From Palsa-504 sp963808615 (GTDB taxonomy: Bacteria; Actinomycetota; Actinomycetes; Streptosporangiales; Streptosporangiaceae), in NCBI GenBank assembly GCA_963808615.1, contig CAWEGV010000010.1, forward strand, positions 372,001-436,000: DNA of 64,000 bases, written 5' to 3'. Both the position numbers and the translations under genes were made by a program. The notes below the pieces were generated by a model. It was given only the letters and a program-made list of their open reading frames with translations, searched no databases and was not told the origin of the DNA. Positions 61,417 through 64,000 of this stretch are shown here, piece by piece. Position 1 is the stretch's first letter. Every line of letters starts with the position of its first letter.

Positions 61417-63024
61417 TCACGCGGCCTCGCTGGCGATGGTTTCGGCGTACTCGCTGGCGAGTTCGTCGTGTCCGGCTTGGCGGCGTTTGCGGGCCTGGTC
61501 GGCGGCAGTGTTGGCGAGCAGCGCGTCGCCGCTGGTTTTCCATCCGGTTCCGGCGTAGCTGAGGGTGCCGATGATGAGCGTGGTCTCCTCGTCGGCGTGG
61601 TCGGCGGTGCGGATAGGGCGGTGTTCGGGTCCGGTATCCTGGCTGCGCCGGTAGGTGATCCGGGCCTGGCGCAGGTCGCGGAACCGGATTGAGTAGCGGC
61701 GGGCCTTGGTCAGGAAGTGGCCGCCGAAGCCGAGCATGTGCGCCCAGCGGCGCAGGCTGGCGTAGCCGGGGTGGGCGCCGATCTGCCAGCAGGCGGCGAT
61801 GAGCCGTTCGGGGTGGGAGCCTGCCGGGTTGGCGTACAGGTCGACGGTCGCCTCGGTGATGCGGGCCGAGGCGTGGCCGGTGGCCTCGGTGCCCTTGGTG
61901 GAGTATTTGGCCAGGTAGCTGGCGACGGCCAGGTCGGTGACGGTGCCGGTGCCGCGCAGGGTGATGACGCGAATGTCGGCCTCGGTACCCCAGGTGATGT
62001 GCCAGCCGCCGGGCCGGGCCGGGTGCGGCGGGGTCCAGAAGCCGATGGTGCGGGCGGCGTGGCGGGTGGCGTCTTCGAGGTCGGCGGCGGTGAGCGCGGC
62101 GGGCGGGGGGATGAGCTTGCCGGGGTCGGCGGGGTCGAGGCCGTCCAGGCGGAGCAGGGCGTGGAAGTGGACCGCGCCGCGGACTTGGTATTCGGCGGCC
62201 TTGCCGTGTGCGACGCGTACCGGGTCCACGAGGCGGTACTTGCCGTCGCCGCAGGGAACTCGGATCGCGGGGACGCCGCGACGGCGGGCGAGCTGGCCGA
62301 GGCGGCGTTCGATGGCCTGCTTGGTGCGGCGCCACAGCTCCCCGGCCTGGTTGTTCCACACCACGTGGGCCGGGTAGTCGTAGCAGTCCGGGCACAGCGG
62401 CTGGCCGAGCTCGGGATCATCGCAGCCATGCCGGGCAAAGCAGTAGGCGGGGCGGCCGTGCTCGCACAGAGTGAGGTCGCGGCGGGCGTGGCAGGGTTGC
62501 GGCAGGCACTGGCAGCGGGATCGGTCGGGGCAGGTGTGCTGGCGGACCGGGCGGGCGTGCACCGGCCCGAAGGACGGGGCGGTGAGGGTGACGAAGACGG
62601 CGGGGTGGGCGGCGACAGTCGGGGTAATGCCCTTGCCGCCGGTCAGCCCGGCGCGGATCAGGTGGTAGGCGTCGCGGCGGTAGGTCTCGGCGCAGCCAGG
62701 GCAGGCGCTGGTCCGGCGGTTCCCGCACGGCTTGTAGACCACCTTGTCGGGCATCGTGTCAGTGGTGATGTCGTACAGCAGCTCCCCTGTGGCGGCGTCG
62801 ATGTGCCGGATGTGGCCGTGCAGCCGGATGGGACGGGTGCAGGCGGCGGCGTGCCAGATGTGGTCGAGCCAGGCGAAGTAGCCGTCTCCGGCGCGGGCCC
62901 GGGCGCTGTCGGCGGCGTTCTGGTACCGGGAGGACCTGCCGGGGCGGGGTCCGGTGTTCGCCCCCGTGCCCGGCCCGTGGCGGGGTCCGGGCAGGAGAGC
63001 CAGCACAGGGCCGGTTGTGGTCAT
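61417..63024 (-). CDS. repSA: RepSA-like rolling-circle replication initiator
   Basis: The 535-residue protein matches AICE initiators: NRRTSACPGCAETYRRDAYH with zinc-finger Cys, VFVTLTAPSFGPVH, YQVRGAVHFHALLRLDGLDP (the H-x-H metal motif of rolling-circle Rep proteins), and AVASYLAKYSTKGTEATGHA, where Tyr-x-x-x-Tyr is the active-site pair. A Cys-rich segment lies near residues 175-225. It would start the replication of the excised element. The start at 63024 overlaps the preceding gene's stop. The order int, xis, rep is typical of pSAM2-like elements. Confidence 0.92.
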   Translation of the reverse strand: MTTTGPVLALLPGPRHGPGTGANTGPRPGRSSRYQNAADSARARAGDGYFAWLDHIWHAAACTRPIRLHGHIRHIDAATGELLYDITTDTMPDKVVYKPCGNRRTSACPGCAETYRRDAYHLIRAGLTGGKGITPTVAAHPAVFVTLTAPSFGPVHARPVRQHTCPDRSRCQCLPQPCHARRDLTLCEHGRPAYCFARHGCDDPELGQPLCPDCYDYPAHVVWNNQAGELWRRTKQAIERRLGQLARRRGVPAIRVPCGDGKYRLVDPVRVAHGKAAEYQVRGAVHFHALLRLDGLDPADPGKLIPPPAALTAADLEDATRHAARTIGFWTPPHPARPGGWHITWGTEADIRVITLRGTGTVTDLAVASYLAKYSTKGTEATGHASARITEATVDLYANPAGSHPERLIAACWQIGAHPGYASLRRWAHMLGFGGHFLTKARRYSIRFRDLRQARITYRRSQDTGPEHRPIRTADHADEETTLIIGTLSYAGTGWKTSGDALLANTAADQARKRRQAGHDELASEYAETIASEAA

Positions 63025-63365
63025 GGGCGGTTCCCATCTGCGAGGTTGCCGCCGGAAGTGTCGGTACCCCAGCGTTGCTGGGCGCCTTGGCGGGTGATGC
63101 CGAGCCGGGCGGCGATGTCGGCCCAGGAGTAGCCGCGGGCGCGGAGCCCGGTGATGGCCTGGCGGGTGGCGTCGTCGAGGTAGTCGGCGAGGGCGGCCAT
63201 GTCGGCGATGGCTTCGATGTCGCCGGCGGCGACGCGGCGGCTGTAGGCGGCGATGACGCGGCGGAGGAACGCGGCGTACTCGTCGTTCTCGATGACCCGC
63301 GTCCGGTGTTTGGGTGTCAATGGCTTGTTGACGGTGAAATGGACGGTGAGCGCGGCGGGTGTCAT
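63021..63365 (-). CDS. AICE accessory protein with sigma-type helix-turn-helix
   Basis: The 114-residue protein contains NDEYAAFLRRVIAAYSRRVA, then DIEAIADMAALADYLDDATR and a helix-turn-helix YSWADIAARLGITRQGAQQRW (given as residues about 78-98). The start TVHFTVNKPLTPKHRTRVIE is frequent in AICE cargo. It may regulate rep expression. Its stop overlaps the rep start, and it overlaps the RRQRL gene at its start, so the three are coupled. Function unproven. Confidence 0.75.
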   Translation of the reverse strand: MTPAALTVHFTVNKPLTPKHRTRVIENDEYAAFLRRVIAAYSRRVAAGDIEAIADMAALADYLDDATRQAITGLRARGYSWADIAARLGITRQGAQQRWGTDTSGGNLADGNRP

Positions 63366-63783
63366 CGGGTGCCCCCATCGGTGCAGTCGTTGCACTGGCC
63401 GGTGGAGCGCGGCAGGCAGTAGTCCTTTTCGGTGCCGCACACGGGCAGGTGCGGCGGGCTGTGAGGGCCTTGCCGAGGGCGGCGAGCTGGGCGGCGGTGG
63501 GCTGGCGTCGGGGCAGGGCAAGGTCGGCGCGGTACAGGTAGGCCACGCGCAGGCCGCGGCGCCACAGGATCTGGGCGGTGACGGGCTGGCCGCCGGGGCG
63601 GAGCCCGTGGGCGCGGAGCTGCCGGGTGGTGAGCAGGCCCTCGGGGGCCCAGTGGTAGGGGTAGGTGGGGATGCCGTAGCAGTGCCCGTCGGGGTCGTAA
63701 AACTGAACGTAGATGCCCCGGGAACGTGCGCCGTCCAGTGTCGGGACCCGGCGGGTCCAGGGCAAGGAGCTGGTAGGTTGCAT
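63362..63783 (-). pseudogene. RRQRL-motif zinc-binding AICE protein, frameshifted
   Basis: From ATG 63783 the protein reads GIYVQFYDPDGHCYGIPTYP, then LTTRQLRAHGLRPGGQPVTA and LWRRGLRVAYLYRADLALPR. It then meets a shift near 63,450 (TGCCCGTGTGCGG, where one extra G would restore the family). The expected zinc-binding end CPVCGTEKDYCLPRSTGQCN is in the neighbouring frame, ending at 63362. This protein type is standard next to rep in AICEs. Damage or a consensus error. Confidence 0.75.
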
Positions 63784-63949
63784 GATGTCTGCGTCCTGTC
63801 AGAGGCGGGGTGGGCAGGCAGGGGCCGGGGTTGCTGGCAGGCAAGAGACCGGCCCCGTGCCATGTCCGGGAGAGATCGGCGCGTCCGGGTCGAGTGACCC
63901 GGGGATATGCGCGGTGTCGGGCGTAACGCCGGGGGTTGACGCTTACGCG
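63784..63949. other. Short spacer upstream of AICE accessory operon
   Basis: No gene is seen. The promoter of the RRQRL gene may lie here. Confidence 0.35.
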
Positions 63950-64000
63950 TCAGGCGGTTTTGGCCTGGAATTTGCCGTCGCAGGCGGCGCAGGTGATGGG
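63950..64000 (-). CDS. C-terminal end of an AICE protein with a Cys-x-x-Cys motif (runs off window)
   Basis: The reverse frame entering from the window edge reads PITCAACDGKFQAKTA and stops at 63950. The C-x-x-C and position in the element suggest a zinc-ribbon tail such as occurs in small AICE transfer or Spd-type proteins, but only 16 residues are visible. Confidence 0.4.
   Translation of the reverse strand, partial: PITCAACDGKFQAKTA

Noticed and set aside
61717..63132. Gly/Val-rich forward frame opposite the RepSA-like gene
   Set aside because: Antisense of a gene with clear zinc-finger and H-x-H motifs.
1..64000. CRISPR arrays
   Set aside because: No set of regularly spaced identical repeats was seen anywhere, and no cas genes.

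Overview
The window is very GC-rich (about 70 percent by eye) and codes like a mycelial, sporulating actinomycete. Supporting signs are an SsgA-family cell-division protein, GAF/ANTAR and STAS regulators, a DUF5753 plus DUF397 pair, LolA-like, DUF4389 and DUF5994 proteins, and an integrative element of the pSAM2/AICE type. The order (Streptosporangiales, Streptomycetales, Catenulisporales or similar) cannot be fixed from the sequence alone.

Layout. 1-6.3 kb: stress and regulatory genes. These are a GAF protein (cut by the window edge), a STAS factor, a winged-helix regulator with its own operator, a damaged LapA-type protein, DUF5994, a TetR repressor divergent from Hsp20 with inverted repeats between them, and an N5-(carboxyethyl)ornithine synthase/alanine dehydrogenase-like enzyme. 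6.46-10.84 kb: two almost identical 1,241-bp IS630-type elements in opposite orientation around one LolA-like gene. Both transposases appear to lack two of the three DDE residues. 11-14.4 kb: PRC-barrel, small membrane proteins, a fatty acid desaturase and a LuxR-type ATPase cut short. 14.45-45.8 kb: an integration array. Copies of the 3' half of tRNA-Val(GAC) lie at 14,454, 21,242 and 22,908 (plus a weak copy near 21,431), and the intact tRNA is at 45,720-45,794. A tyrosine integrase sits beside the 22,908 copy, so 22.9-45.7 kb reads as a genomic island. Its cargo is metabolic and envelope-related: RHH regulator plus PHB depolymerase, a GH57 enzyme, an SDR, DUF4389, a hydrolase, SIS, DUF427, DinB, and a four-gene membrane operon joining kinase folds to a flippase-like domain and PAP2 phosphatases.

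45.8-59.2 kb looks like ordinary chromosome: NUDIX, an AlkA-type glycosylase, a cyclase-like protein, DUF5753/DUF397, transketolase, aminotransferase, tRNA-Cys, tRNA-Gly, ArsR, histidine ammonia-lyase, DinB and an SsgA-family protein. 59.77-64 kb is the start of an AICE: tRNA-Val(CAC), terminator, integrase, excisionase, RepSA-like initiator and accessory proteins, continuing beyond the window.

A recurrent feature is single-base frameshifts in otherwise well-conserved genes (LapA, DUF4386, SDR, PAP2, RRQRL protein and others). Some may be genuine decay inside mobile regions, but their number and their position in G/C runs mean consensus errors in the sequence must be considered.
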